From Psychrobacillus sp. NEAU-3TGS (GTDB lineage Bacteria > Bacillota > Bacilli > Bacillales_A > Planococcaceae), in the NCBI RefSeq assembly GCF_029955155.1, contig NZ_JAPNOZ010000012.1, positions 1,226,241-1,290,240 on the forward strand: a stretch of 64,000 bases of DNA, read 5' to 3'. Position numbers and translations under genes: made by a program. The notes beneath the pieces were generated by a model. That model searched no databases. It was not told where the DNA came from and saw only the letters and a program-made list of their open reading frames with translations. Shown here piece by piece: positions 7,981 to 16,518 of this stretch. Every line of letters begins with the position of its first letter. Position 1 is the stretch's first letter.

Positions 7981-8916
7981 TTGGTTATAAAACAATATGC
8001 TTTATTGAAAAGATTGCGTATCCCACATGTAAAAGAGGAGGATATTCGGAAAGATATTCACCAAATAGAGTCTGGTTTGCGCGGAGAAAATCGACTATTA
8101 CAGAAATTAAACGAATTACGCTTGCCTGGACCATATCGAATTTTCTCAGATTTGAGTTTACAATCTGGAGAGTGGAAAGTTCAGATTGATTGTTTAGTAG
8201 TTACTGACCGCTGTTGCATCGTGTTAGAGTCTAAAAATATTAGTGATGACTTGTATTTTAATGAGAACTCTGATGAATTTTATAAAGTAGATAGAGCCGG
8301 TCAGGAAGTAGTTTATCGCAATCCCTATTACCAGCTTTTAAAACATATTCGATTTATGAAAGAGTTCTTCCAATTATTAAATTTTCCCCAAATGAAAGTA
8401 ACAGGTGCCGTGGTATTAACCGCCAAGTCCTGTAGAATCCGCCAGAAACCAACCCATTATCCCATTTTCAAATTAGAAAGTATTATCGAGAAAATCCTAC
8501 ACATGTATGAATCTCCCTCTTCTTTTAGCTTGAGCAATGAACAGATAGACTCTATTGAACAAACGTTATGGAAAAAGCAATCAACTTTTATCCATCGCCC
8601 CCTTTGTGAAAGCTATCAAATTTCTCCAAATGAGTTGATCCGAGGAGTGGAGTGTCCGAAATGCGGCATGCTAGGTATGAAGCGAACAGGTAAAGTATGG
8701 ACATGCTCTAGTTGCAAGCAAAAGTCTCGCGATGCCCATAAACATGCTGTTGAAGAGTACTTTTGGTTGGTGAGTAAAGAAATGAGAAATAGAGATTTCC
8801 GTGTTTTTTGCAAGGTAGATTCTGTTTATGCAGCTTCTCGTATGTTGAGTAATATGGATTTACAGATTCATAGGGCCGGGCCTAAGACATTTTATACGCA
8901 GAAAAAGGATCGATGA
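7981..8916 (+). CDS. NERD-domain protein with C-terminal zinc ribbon
   Basis: 311 residues from a TTG codon at 7981, chosen because GGAGGTGA lies nine bases upstream and no ATG is well placed. Residues about 38-130 form a nuclease-related (NERD) domain: GLRGENRLL, then the conserved QIDCLVVTDRCCIVLESKN, in which D and E-x-K resemble the restriction-endonuclease-like active site. The C-terminus has a ribbon CPKCGMLGMKRTG...CSSCK near residues 225-245. NERD proteins are frequent in Bacillales; their substrates are unknown, with DNA processing suggested from the fold. The gene is oriented against its neighbours. Confidence 0.8.
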   Translation: MVIKQYALLKRLRIPHVKEEDIRKDIHQIESGLRGENRLLQKLNELRLPGPYRIFSDLSLQSGEWKVQIDCLVVTDRCCIVLESKNISDDLYFNENSDEFYKVDRAGQEVVYRNPYYQLLKHIRFMKEFFQLLNFPQMKVTGAVVLTAKSCRIRQKPTHYPIFKLESIIEKILHMYESPSSFSLSNEQIDSIEQTLWKKQSTFIHRPLCESYQISPNELIRGVECPKCGMLGMKRTGKVWTCSSCKQKSRDAHKHAVEEYFWLVSKEMRNRDFRVFCKVDSVYAASRMLSNMDLQIHRAGPKTFYTQKKDR

Positions 8917-8933
8917 AAATCGATCTTTTTTTT
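8908..8933 (+). terminator. Terminator of the NERD gene
   Basis: GATCGAT / ATCGATC with a GAAA tetraloop followed by eight T. The stem begins inside the last codons of the gene. Confidence 0.8.
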
Positions 8934-8969
8934 GTTGGATGGTGGCTGGTAAGGTAGTGTGTTGAAAAT

Positions 8970-9521
8970 ATATTGCAAGATTCACTGACATTTTTTGTGA
9001 GTCGCCAGATACTATGCCAGAATCACAAAATAGAGGTTGCTTATCGCAAGATAGGATTTGAGAATCGCAAGATTGACTCCAAATCGCAAGATCCCTGTCA
9101 CTTTTTGTGAATCGCAAGGTAGCACCCCCGAATCGCAAAATAGAGGCTGCTTATCGCAAGATTGACTCCAAATCGCAAGATCCCCTGACATTTTTTATGA
9201 ATCGCAAGGTAACGCCTCCGAATCGCAAGATACTAGGATGGAATTGCAAAATAGAGGTTGCTTATCGAAAGATTGACTCTTCATATCGCAAGATCCCCTG
9301 TCACTTTTTGTGAATCGCAAGGTACCACCTTCGAATCGCAAGATACTATACCAGAATCGCAAAATAGGATCTGAGAATCGCAAGAATGACTCTTCATATC
9401 GCAACATTCCCTGACAATTATTGAGAATCACAAAGTAGCACCTCCGAATCGCAAGATACTATGCCAGAATCGCAAAATAGAGATTGCTTATCACATGATT
9501 GACTCTCCAAATCACAAGATC
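8970..9521. repeat. Phased repeat array A: 25 ATCGCAAGAT-like cores, 21-bp spacing, 113-bp superunit
   Basis: The core (best form AATCGCAAGAT) occurs 25 times. The C of CGCAA falls at 8974, 9003, 9024, 9045, 9066, 9085, 9113, 9134, 9155, 9174, 9203, 9224, 9245, 9266, 9287, 9316, 9337, 9358, 9379, 9400, 9429, 9450, 9471, 9492 and 9513. Most gaps are 21 bp; one gap of 28-29 bp, containing a CTGACATTTTTTGTGA-like stretch, recurs every five cores. This gives a superunit of five cores in 113 bp. The array fills the gap between the converging NERD and degU genes. Open frames through it in both strands reflect the repeat and are not supported as genes. Confidence 0.9.
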
Positions 9522-9534
9522 CATCTTCTCGCCC

Positions 9535-9570
9535 AAACAAAAATCCTCTCGCCCGCGGGCAAGAGGATTT
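9535..9570 (-). terminator. Terminator of degU
   Basis: AAATCCTCT-c-GCCC / GGGC-a-AGAGGATTT, a near-perfect hairpin, followed on the minus strand by TTTTTGTTT. Confidence 0.85.
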
Positions 9571-9579
9571 CTTATCTGT

Positions 9580-10254
9580 TTATCGTACTTCAACCCAGCC
9601 GTTTTTGATGCCGGTTACTACTGCTTGGGTGCGGTCGTTTACGTTCATTTTTTGTAGAATGCTTGAAACGTGGTTTTTTACTGTTTTTTCGGAGATGAAT
9701 AGTGTTTCTCCGATGGTGCGGTTACTTTGACCGTCTGTTAGTAGTTGGAGTACTTCGCATTCGCGCTTTGTTAGTAAGTGGAACGGGCGGCGAATTTCGG
9801 TTTGATGGAAGTTTCCTTTGTTTTCACGTTCGCTTAGGCGACGGAATTCTGATACTAGGTTACGTGTTACTTTTGGATGTAAGTATGAGCCGCCTTTTGC
9901 TACTACTTTAATTGCAGAGACTATTGCGTTTGCATCCATTTCTTTTAGCATGTATCCAAGTGCGCCAGTTTTTAGGGCATGAGATACGTATGTTTCGTCA
10001 TCGTGAATGGATAGGATGATTACTTTTGCATCAGGAAATTTTTCTAATAGCTCTGCTGTTGCTTCTACACCATTTTTGGTCGGCATATTAATATCCATAA
10101 GTACTACATCTGGAATGTATTGCTCGTAAAGGCGAAGCACGTCATTGCCGTCGTCACCTTCTGCTACTACTTCGAATGTGTCTTCGAAATCTAGAATGCG
10201 TTTTACTCCTTCACGGAATAGTTGGTGATCATCTATAATTATAATTTTTGTCAT
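9580..10254 (-). CDS. degU: Response regulator DegU
   Basis: 224 residues, NarL/FixJ type. The receiver domain (about residues 1-120) has the acidic pair DDH at 8-10, the phospho-acceptor Asp54 in [13 protein letters not shown], and the conserved Thr/Lys region later. A LuxR-type HTH (about 155-220) is visible as [37 protein letters not shown]. DegU controls competence, motility and secreted enzymes in Bacillus. It follows degS by 30 bp and shares its transcript. The usual degU neighbours (yvyE, degV, comF) are present. Confidence 0.96.
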   Translation of the reverse strand: MTKIIIIDDHQLFREGVKRILDFEDTFEVVAEGDDGNDVLRLYEQYIPDVVLMDINMPTKNGVEATAELLEKFPDAKVIILSIHDDETYVSHALKTGALGYMLKEMDANAIVSAIKVVAKGGSYLHPKVTRNLVSEFRRLSERENKGNFHQTEIRRPFHLLTKRECEVLQLLTDGQSNRTIGETLFISEKTVKNHVSSILQKMNVNDRTQAVVTGIKNGWVEVR

Positions 10255-10284
10255 GTATATTTCCTCCTAATAAAAACCCAATAG

Positions 10285-11430
10285 TTATTCTTCTTTTATG
10301 GGAATGCCGAACAGAATAGTGGCGCCTTTTCCTGGGGAAGAAATGATTTTCATCGTTCCTTCCAGCAAGTCCACTCGTTCTTGCATTCCGATTAAACCAA
10401 ATGATTTTTCTTTTACAACTTGTGGATCAAAGCCGACCCCATTATCTTTGACGATAATATTCAACTTTTGTTGCAACCATTCTACTTTTACCCATGCTTC
10501 CGTGAACTTTCCGTGCTTAATACTGTTCGTTAAACATTCTTGAACTAGTCGGAAAATGGCTACTTCGAAATTGGTTTGCATACGTTTTTCTTCTCCGAAA
10601 GCTTGGAAATTAATCTTTTTCGTTGGATTGTATTCCTCAATTGTAGATATGTATTTTCTAAGTGTCGGAATTAGTCCTAAATCATCGAGTGCCATTGGGC
10701 GAAGATCGTAAATGATTCGCCGAACTTCTGAAAGTGCATTTCGAACCATTGTCTTTAGTTCGATAATTTCTTTCATCGCTTCTGCTCCACCACGCTGCTC
10801 GTATGTAAGATTGATTAAATCTGTTCTAAGTAATACGTTGGCAAGCATTTGTGCAGGACCATCATGTATTTCGCGAGAAAGTCGTTTACGCTCTTCCTCT
10901 TGAGCTTCGATAATTTTTAAAGTAAAATCTTGTTTAATCTTTGCGTTTTCTAAAGCCTCTCCTACGTCCTTTAAGTCAGATGTTAAATAGTTCATCACTA
11001 TATTTACTTGGTTGACTAGTTGATCGGCACGCTCAATCATTTCTAAAAGCCCTTGTAATCTGCGTTCTAATTCATCTCTTCGTAGCCTTAACTGCTTTTC
11101 TTCATTGCGCTTTATGAGGAGCTTTATTTGAATATCGTTAGCAGTTTCGTAAGCACTACGTACCTGCGGCTCATCGTATGAGTCAAAGTTTTTTGAGACT
11201 TCCGCTAATCGGTTACGAGCTATTCTAGAATTCGCTTCCAGCGTATCTCCTTCTAAAATAACGACTTCGATGTTGCTTCGAATTATTTCTAGCTCCACTT
11301 TCATTTCTTCGAAGCTTTGTCGACTTTGTTCGCTTATAATGAATATATCCCTTTTCGAATGATCCATCACTTCGACCATTCGATCGAAAATAACATCTAA
11401 CGATTGAGTATTCAAATTCTTTTTCGTCAT
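10285..11430 (-). CDS. degS: Sensor histidine kinase DegS
   Basis: 381 residues, cytoplasmic, with no membrane segment. The first ~175 residues form a long coiled coil typical of DegS. The HisKA_3 region has the phospho-acceptor His in RLSREIHDGPAQMLAN, near residue 190. The ATPase domain shows the N box (ECLTNSIKHGK), G1 DNGVGFD and G2 GLIGMQERV. It phosphorylates DegU, encoded next. AAGGAG lies 10 bases before the ATG and is itself part of a 35-bp tandem duplication. Confidence 0.96.
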   Translation of the reverse strand: MTKKNLNTQSLDVIFDRMVEVMDHSKRDIFIISEQSRQSFEEMKVELEIIRSNIEVVILEGDTLEANSRIARNRLAEVSKNFDSYDEPQVRSAYETANDIQIKLLIKRNEEKQLRLRRDELERRLQGLLEMIERADQLVNQVNIVMNYLTSDLKDVGEALENAKIKQDFTLKIIEAQEEERKRLSREIHDGPAQMLANVLLRTDLINLTYEQRGGAEAMKEIIELKTMVRNALSEVRRIIYDLRPMALDDLGLIPTLRKYISTIEEYNPTKKINFQAFGEEKRMQTNFEVAIFRLVQECLTNSIKHGKFTEAWVKVEWLQQKLNIIVKDNGVGFDPQVVKEKSFGLIGMQERVDLLEGTMKIISSPGKGATILFGIPIKEE

Positions 11431-11435
11431 CTGTT

Positions 11436-11505
11436 TTTTTCTCCTTTAAGCATGTAAATGAGTCTCCATTTTTTTCTCCTTTAAGCATGTAAATGAGTCT
11501 CCATT
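11436..11505. repeat. 35-bp perfect tandem duplication carrying the degS ribosome site
   Basis: Positions 11436-11470 and 11471-11505 are identical. Each copy holds the AAGGAG ribosome site and an upstream ATG, so the degS leader has two equivalent Shine-Dalgarno sites 35 nt apart, only the nearer of which fits the degS start. Confidence 0.9.
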
Positions 11506-11603
11506 CATAAATGCTGACAAACTTTATTATAGCACTTAATAACTAAAAATAAATTAAAATTACTTTACAAGTATATTTCAAATGATACAGGGAGGAAATT
11601 TTT

Positions 11604-12239
11604 ATGAGAAATGATTACCATACAGTCAAAGGTTACGGGGAGAGCGAGACCATCATTCAAAAGTCACGCTTTCTCACATATGTTGAACGAGCCGAAACCG
11701 AGCAGGATGCACAGGATTTCATTAATAATATCAAACAACTGCATAGAGATGCCACTCATAACTGTTCAGCATACATAATTGGGGAGCATGATAATGTCCA
11801 AAAAGCGAACGATGATGGTGAGCCAAGCGGGACTGCCGGTGTACCTATGCTTGAAGTGCTAAAAAAACAAGGGTTAAAAGATACAGTAGTAGTCGTCACA
11901 CGCTATTTTGGAGGCATCAAACTTGGTGGTGGAGGTCTTATTCGGGCATATGGAAAAGCAACAACTGAAGGGATTGCCGCAGCAAAAGTAGTAGAGCGAA
12001 AGTTGCATCATTTGATGAAAGTACAGGTAGATTATACATGGCTAGGTAAGGTAGAAAATGAAGTAAGAAATTCTTCCTATCCCCTAAAAAAAATAAATTA
12101 TGCAGATTCCGTCGAATTTTTTGTTTACACAGAAGCAAATGAGGAAATCACATTTACTAACTGGATCATCGAAATGACGAACGGCCAAGCAAAAATTGAA
12201 GTTATTAACAAAGAATTTTTGGAATTTGATGTGAATTGA
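11604..12239 (+). CDS. yvyE: YigZ/IMPACT family protein (YvyE)
   Basis: 211 residues, the full length for this family. An N-terminal IMPACT/UPF0029 domain (about 1-125) has the signature FINNIKQLHRDATHNCSAYI, DDGEPSGTAGVPMLEVL and VVVTRYFGGIKLGGGGLIRAYG. A C-terminal DUF1949 ferredoxin-like domain follows. The molecular role in bacteria is unsettled; the eukaryotic relative regulates GCN2. It is divergent from degS, exactly as yvyE is in B. subtilis. GGGAGGAAA lies upstream of the ATG. Confidence 0.93.
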   Translation: MRNDYHTVKGYGESETIIQKSRFLTYVERAETEQDAQDFINNIKQLHRDATHNCSAYIIGEHDNVQKANDDGEPSGTAGVPMLEVLKKQGLKDTVVVVTRYFGGIKLGGGGLIRAYGKATTEGIAAAKVVERKLHHLMKVQVDYTWLGKVENEVRNSSYPLKKINYADSVEFFVYTEANEEITFTNWIIEMTNGQAKIEVINKEFLEFDVN

Positions 12240-12267
12240 ATTATACTTTTACATAAGAGGTGATGAA

Positions 12268-13425
12268 ATGAAAAAGTTATCCATATTAATCCTATTGCTT
12301 TTTAGTTTAAGTGTTGCTCCTATGATTTCATCGGCAGCCTGTACCACTCCTGTGTATTGGGACGGTGTGGAGCTCAAGTCAGGTCAAATAGGGCGAGTGC
12401 TCATTCAAAAACCAACGACTATTTACAAAAATGTAAACGGAAATTTCGAGTTTTCAAGAACGGTACATCCTGGTGAAAATTATCGAGTCTATGCAAATAA
12501 GTCTACCTATTACCATCTAGGCGGTGGCTTAGTTATCAAGGATGATGCATCGATTTTGTATCAAACTCCATCCAAGCAAAAATTGAGTTGTGTAAAGAAT
12601 ACCTCTACATCGTTAACGATTGGAGATTCGACAACAGCTGTTTCAACAAAGCTTGGAACAGCGCAAAAAAAGGTGACCAATGAATTTGGAGCTTCCACTT
12701 CTATTTATCATCAAAACTATCAAAACTTTTATGCTATCAGTTTATTAAACAATAAAATTGCATCTCTTTATACTAAAGATAAGCAGTATAAGGTCCATGG
12801 TGTAGGAATCTCCAATACAGTTAGCGAACTAGAAAATAAATTAGGTACGAATTATCAAACGACCGGCAACACATATCCCGTCGAAATTATCACGTATCAA
12901 TTACCAAAATACGAAGCTAACTTTTTTATCGATGTACATAATGACAGTAAGATTTCTGCCATTCTCTTAGTAGATTATCAATTAATGAATAAAAATCCGA
13001 ATTTATATCCGAAGAAATCCGCTTCTTTGGAAGCTAGTTATGAATCGTTGTTATTTGAATTAATTAATGCAGAAAGAAAAGTTCAAGGAGTTCCTGTTTT
13101 GCAAAATGCTTCAAAAGTGGCTACGGTTGCTAGAAAGCATAGTGTAGATATGGGGACCAATGAGTATTTCAGTCATGAGAATTTACAGGGGCAATCCCCG
13201 TTTGATCGACTTGCAAATGGTGGTGTGACTTTTAGGAATGCTGGGGAAAATATAGCAACCGGATATACGAATGCTTATTTTGCTCACGAGGCGTTGATGA
13301 ATTCCCTTGGACACCGTAAGAATATTGTAAGCACTGCGTATACACATGTTGGTGTGGGAGTTTTCTTTGCTAAGTGGACGTATGGGTCTATTCCATATTA
13401 TACGGAGAATTTTATTAAGCCTTAA
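12268..13425 (+). CDS. Secreted CAP-domain (SCP/PR1-like) protein
   Basis: 385 residues with signal peptide MKKLSILILLLFSLSVAPM..SSA. Three parts are visible. Residues about 25-108 form a domain also present at the N-terminus of the glycosidase gene at 38361-40613 (shared pattern VYWDG..L..GQIG....KP...PGE.YRVY...LGGG...Y.TPSK.KL). Residues about 115-245 resemble the CAP-associated N-terminal region. Residues about 258-380 are a CAP domain with conserved His in EYFSHENLQG, GENIATGY and SLGHRKNI. Bacillus CAP proteins such as YkwD are extracellular with no settled activity. It follows yvyE by 28 bp and may be co-transcribed. Confidence 0.88.
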   Translation: MKKLSILILLLFSLSVAPMISSAACTTPVYWDGVELKSGQIGRVLIQKPTTIYKNVNGNFEFSRTVHPGENYRVYANKSTYYHLGGGLVIKDDASILYQTPSKQKLSCVKNTSTSLTIGDSTTAVSTKLGTAQKKVTNEFGASTSIYHQNYQNFYAISLLNNKIASLYTKDKQYKVHGVGISNTVSELENKLGTNYQTTGNTYPVEIITYQLPKYEANFFIDVHNDSKISAILLVDYQLMNKNPNLYPKKSASLEASYESLLFELINAERKVQGVPVLQNASKVATVARKHSVDMGTNEYFSHENLQGQSPFDRLANGGVTFRNAGENIATGYTNAYFAHEALMNSLGHRKNIVSTAYTHVGVGVFFAKWTYGSIPYYTENFIKP

Positions 13426-13508
13426 CTAGATTAGTATAAAACCTATTGGAATGTTTACAGAGGTCTTTGGAGAGACTTATTGCTATATCATTACCGATTG
13501 AATTTATA

Positions 13509-13557
13509 AGAGAGACTGGTTCATGACTGTCGTCACGAACCAGTCTCTCTTTTTTTC
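13509..13557 (+). terminator. Strong terminator downstream of the CAP gene
   Basis: Perfect 14-bp stem AGAGAGACTGGTTC / GAACCAGTCTCTCT, 14-nt loop, then a run of seven T. Confidence 0.9.
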
Positions 13558-13662
13558 GGTAATCTTATTGCGTCTGCCTATCCGTCGCCCTCCTTCAACA
13601 GTACAAGTAAGGTTAAGATCTTTTGGGATAATTAGTGAAAAGATACTTTCCAATTCATAAAG

Positions 13663-13694
13663 GAAGCACCTGAAGATGAAATTTCAGGTGCTTC
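13663..13694. repeat. Inverted repeat, no clear terminator tail
   Basis: GAAGCACCTGAA / TTCAGGTGCTTC, 12 bp with an 8-nt loop, in the gap between the CAP gene and the small gene. Neither strand has a proper T-run. The remaining sequence 13558-13831 shows nothing else I can support. Confidence 0.6.
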
Positions 13695-13954
13695 TACGCT
13701 TCTCTATAGGATAAATAATAACTATTTTTTGGTCATATACCCTTTAACCAGTAGAAAATACTTAGCAAATTTAAGAAGGTATTCGGCATGTAGAAAGACT
13801 TATATGAAGATTTTAACAATTAAAGATTAAGTTAGTTTGAATTTTTAAGTAACACTTTATGAATTTTCTTTTGATATTTTATTTGATACCTAGTCTTACT
13901 TTTCATTTTTTCAATGTTAAATTTTCCTATAATATAACGAACATCTTTGTATTC

Positions 13955-14116
13955 TTAAATTAAGTTTTCAAATTTAATATCCTTAAGATAATTTTGAAAC
14001 CATTGGTATTCTTGAAGAGATTTAATATTCTTCTCTATTTCTTCTTCTGTTACATCCTTTGTAAAGGAAAATAGCAGTGTACCTAGTGAACCTAATAACT
14101 CAAACAGCGGTCCCAA
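13955..14116 (-). CDS. Small protein (53 aa) with possible longer frame beyond an in-frame TAA
   Basis: A perfect AGGAGG lies eight bases before a TTG at 14116. The frame gives MGPLFELLGSLGTLLFSF then a charged helical part ending DIKFENLI and a TAA at 13955-13957. The first ~18 residues are hydrophobic, so it may be membrane associated. The same frame continues after the TAA for 40 more lysine-rich codons to a second TAA at 13832-13834. The whole could be a ~93-codon gene interrupted by a nonsense change, or the 53-residue form may be complete. No family recognised. It lies alone between the CAP and SpoIID-like genes. Confidence 0.6.
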   Translation of the reverse strand: MGPLFELLGSLGTLLFSFTKDVTEEEIEKNIKSLQEYQWFQNYLKDIKFENLI

Positions 14117-14215
14117 GAATGACACCTCCTAATATAACTTCTACTCTATTTTATACGATTGATTTTAAAAAAGGTTTCTTTCTAAATCAACTACTGAATT
14201 CCTAACCGCAAACTA

Positions 14216-14264
14216 AAAAGAGCATCTCCCCGTCATTAAATGACTTAGGAGATTGCTCTTTTTT
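14216..14264. terminator. Terminator of the SpoIID/LytB-like gene, both orientations
   Basis: AAAAAGAGCA-TCTCC / GGAGA-TTGCTCTTTTTT with a ~18-nt loop. T-runs on both strands. The right arm touches the stop codon of the minus-strand gene. Confidence 0.8.
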
Positions 14265-15795
14265 AGTACTTCTCGATTGTTGTACCTTGGTAATAATGTT
14301 TCAAAATGCGGTCGTATGTCCAACCTGCGTCAGCTCGGGCTTTTGCTCCCCATTGGCTCATGCCGATGCGGTGACCGAAGCCTTTACCTTTTACGGTAAC
14401 GGTATCGATACCGCCGGTTGTTCCAGTTGTTGATACGATGCCTTCATTTGTTTGAATGTTAACATTACCACTTGGAATAGTTTCTACACCAGTTGCAGTT
14501 TGTACAGATGTACCTGTTAAGGAAGAGATATCCGTTGTTCCATTTGTTTGTTGCACGGAAACTTCCGTTATGCCAGATGGTTTAGTGAAACTAATATCAT
14601 ACCAACTAGATTTTAAGGATGCATTGTTTGCATCTAAAAATACGTTTCTCATAACTGTTTCGTTGCCTGTGATCGTTTTTTCTCCTGAATTAGTAATAGC
14701 TGTTACAGCTGTTACTTCTCCGTTAGAGCCACCTTTTGTTAGCTTTACATCTAACAAAACATCGGTGCTGCTAAATCCGAACTTCTTCAGGATATTTGCT
14801 TTCGATATAGAAACTGTCCAGTTATCGTATGGTGACTTTTCAATGGAATCGTCTACAGATACGAATTGTGGTACTTGGGCAGTGTCCCAAACCTCGCCGA
14901 TATTCGCTGTTTTACCACCACTTGCAGCGTAGTAATATGCTTGTACGAGCTTGCCGTTTGATTTCACTACTAAATCTTTTGTTGCATCAACAGCTGAATT
15001 GGTGCTTTTTTGTTCAGATGTATAGCCTTTGTACATTTGGTCTTTTGTTGTACTACTTAAAATGCCTGCTTTACTTAATGTATAGCTTCTAGCTGCAACT
15101 GTTTGTGCTTTTAATGCTTCTTGATGCCAAGATGCATACGATTCGTTTGGAATAACTCCTTTTAAATAGTTTTCCAAATCTAGTCGATTCACTATTTGCA
15201 CAGTTGCACCAGATTTTACAACGTTAAAGCTTCCGCGAAACTGAGTGCCAGTTGGTGTTTTTCCAAGTGGAAGTGATGAAACTTCCGCTACCTTTGCATA
15301 AGTAGCCGGTACCCAAGAAGAAGCACCCTGTTCGTCTGTAATCGAATACCATACTTCACCATTTGCATTTGTAAATTCATTTACGAAGTTTGCACCTTGG
15401 AAAGCTTTATAGGATTTTACTGTTTCATAGTCAGCAGTTGCACCTTTTTTTCCATCGACATCTGATGTGAAGACAACCATTTTTTCATTGCCAGTTAACG
15501 CATGTAAAGCAAATCCGTTCGCTGAGAACATAGAAGCTCCAGATTGATAAATCGATACTTCGCCGTTCACTTGTGAAAAAGTAACCGGTGTGTTCGGTAA
15601 TGCGAAAAACATTTCTTTTGTCGTTAGGTTTTCTAGCTTATAAATACCAGTTAGATTAAGCGAAGTGGAGGAAGCGTTGTGCACTTCGACTCGAACTTGC
15701 TTTGAATAACTTTCTTGCTTGTAGGCAAATGCAGTATTGGAAACTGCTAAACTAAGTGCAACTACTGATAGACCAGTTATTAGTTGTTTAAACAA
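14263..15795 (-). CDS. SpoIID/LytB-domain secreted protein, LytB-like
   Basis: 510 residues with signal peptide MFKQLITGLSVVALSLAVSNTAFA. A SH3-like stretch (residues ~130-170, FVNEFTNANGEVWYSI) repeats the wording of the SH3b modules in the next two genes upstream. The SpoIID domain follows (~190-390) with YLKGVIPNESYASWHQEALKAQ, then ARSYTLSK and YYAASGGKTA, and ends with HRIGMSQWGAKARA near the C-terminus. SpoIID cuts glycan strands lacking stem peptides; B. subtilis LytB enhances amidase LytC. Adjacent amidase and SH3b genes support a LytB-like role. It starts immediately after the preceding stop codon. Confidence 0.88.
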   Translation of the reverse strand: MFKQLITGLSVVALSLAVSNTAFAYKQESYSKQVRVEVHNASSTSLNLTGIYKLENLTTKEMFFALPNTPVTFSQVNGEVSIYQSGASMFSANGFALHALTGNEKMVVFTSDVDGKKGATADYETVKSYKAFQGANFVNEFTNANGEVWYSITDEQGASSWVPATYAKVAEVSSLPLGKTPTGTQFRGSFNVVKSGATVQIVNRLDLENYLKGVIPNESYASWHQEALKAQTVAARSYTLSKAGILSSTTKDQMYKGYTSEQKSTNSAVDATKDLVVKSNGKLVQAYYYAASGGKTANIGEVWDTAQVPQFVSVDDSIEKSPYDNWTVSISKANILKKFGFSSTDVLLDVKLTKGGSNGEVTAVTAITNSGEKTITGNETVMRNVFLDANNASLKSSWYDISFTKPSGITEVSVQQTNGTTDISSLTGTSVQTATGVETIPSGNVNIQTNEGIVSTTGTTGGIDTVTVKGKGFGHRIGMSQWGAKARADAGWTYDRILKHYYQGTTIEKY

Positions 15796-16509
15796 TTATT
15801 TCACCTCAGTAAGCGTACTTAGCACCCAACCTTTATTTCCTTTAGCGGTTTGTACATTGTACCATATTTCACCATTAGCATTTTTGAAGGAATCTAAATA
15901 TTTTAAAGAAGTTCCTTTTGCTACTAATTCAAGTGATTTGTAGTTCGTTGTAGCACCTTTTCTAACGTTCACTGCTTGTTTAGCTACTACTTCAGAAGGC
16001 ACGACATTGCTCGGTTTTGTTGTTGTAACATCACCAGAGAATACCCAGCCTTTTACGGTAGCAGATATTTCTACGCGGTACCAAATACCAGTAGCCGCTT
16101 TATGTTGATCGATTACTTTTAGTCCTTTATTTGCTCCGAAAGTTGCTAATACTTTGTAGTCACGAGTTGCACCACTATGCACTTTTACACTACTGCCAGT
16201 CGTATATACAGTTGCTGGTAGACCAGTAGAAGGATCTGGTGTAGTCGTTGGTGGTGGCGTTACAACCGTTCCACCTTCTGCAACTGCTTTTTGTAATTGT
16301 TTAATAATCGCATCTTGTTCAGCCACTTTTTTTTCTAGTGCAGTTACTTTTGTATTAATAGGATTTAGTTGGGCTTGTACCCATTCAACAGAAGCAAGTA
16401 AAAGGTTGGAATTTGCTTTTGTCGCACTAGGCACTGTAATTGTAAGCAGTAAGCTTAAACCTAGCACTGCACCAACCGTTGCTAAAAGTTTCTTTTTCAT
16501 CGTATACAT
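15796..16509 (-). CDS. Secreted protein with coiled coil and two SH3b domains
   Basis: 237 residues. A signal-anchor-like N-terminus (KKLLATVGAVLGLSLLLTITVPSA-type hydrophobic run) is followed by a short coiled coil (QLNPINTKVTALEKKVAEQ, residues ~45-75), a Thr/Pro linker, and two SH3b domains (~105-165 and ~175-237) with the pattern VHSGATRDYKVLATF...WYRVEI and VRKGATTNYKSLELV...WYNVQT. SH3b domains bind peptidoglycan. It lies between the amidase and the SpoIID-like gene, nine bases after the first and touching the second, so it is probably a wall-bound helper in the same operon. No catalytic domain seen. Confidence 0.8.
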   Translation of the reverse strand: MYTMKKKLLATVGAVLGLSLLLTITVPSATKANSNLLLASVEWVQAQLNPINTKVTALEKKVAEQDAIIKQLQKAVAEGGTVVTPPPTTTPDPSTGLPATVYTTGSSVKVHSGATRDYKVLATFGANKGLKVIDQHKAATGIWYRVEISATVKGWVFSGDVTTTKPSNVVPSEVVAKQAVNVRKGATTNYKSLELVAKGTSLKYLDSFKNANGEIWYNVQTAKGNKGWVLSTLTEVK

Positions 16510-16518
16510 TTCTCCCTC

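Noticed and set aside
9107..9431. Open frames of 60-90 codons on both strands inside array A (repeating NRKI and CDSQ motifs)
   Set aside because: They exist because cores are mostly 21 bp apart. They have no ribosome site, and similar frames are open on both strands at once.
8970..9521. Arrays A-D as CRISPR arrays
   Set aside because: Cores are only ~10 bp, linkers repeat in a higher-order pattern instead of being unique, and no cas gene is present.
11225..11488. 87-codon frame overlapping the degS start
   Set aside because: Shadow frame that begins in the duplicated leader; the composition is unlike a protein and degS is clear.
13663..13694. Inverted repeat as a second terminator of the CAP gene
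   Set aside because: It lacks a T-run on both strands, and a strong terminator already lies at 13509-13557.
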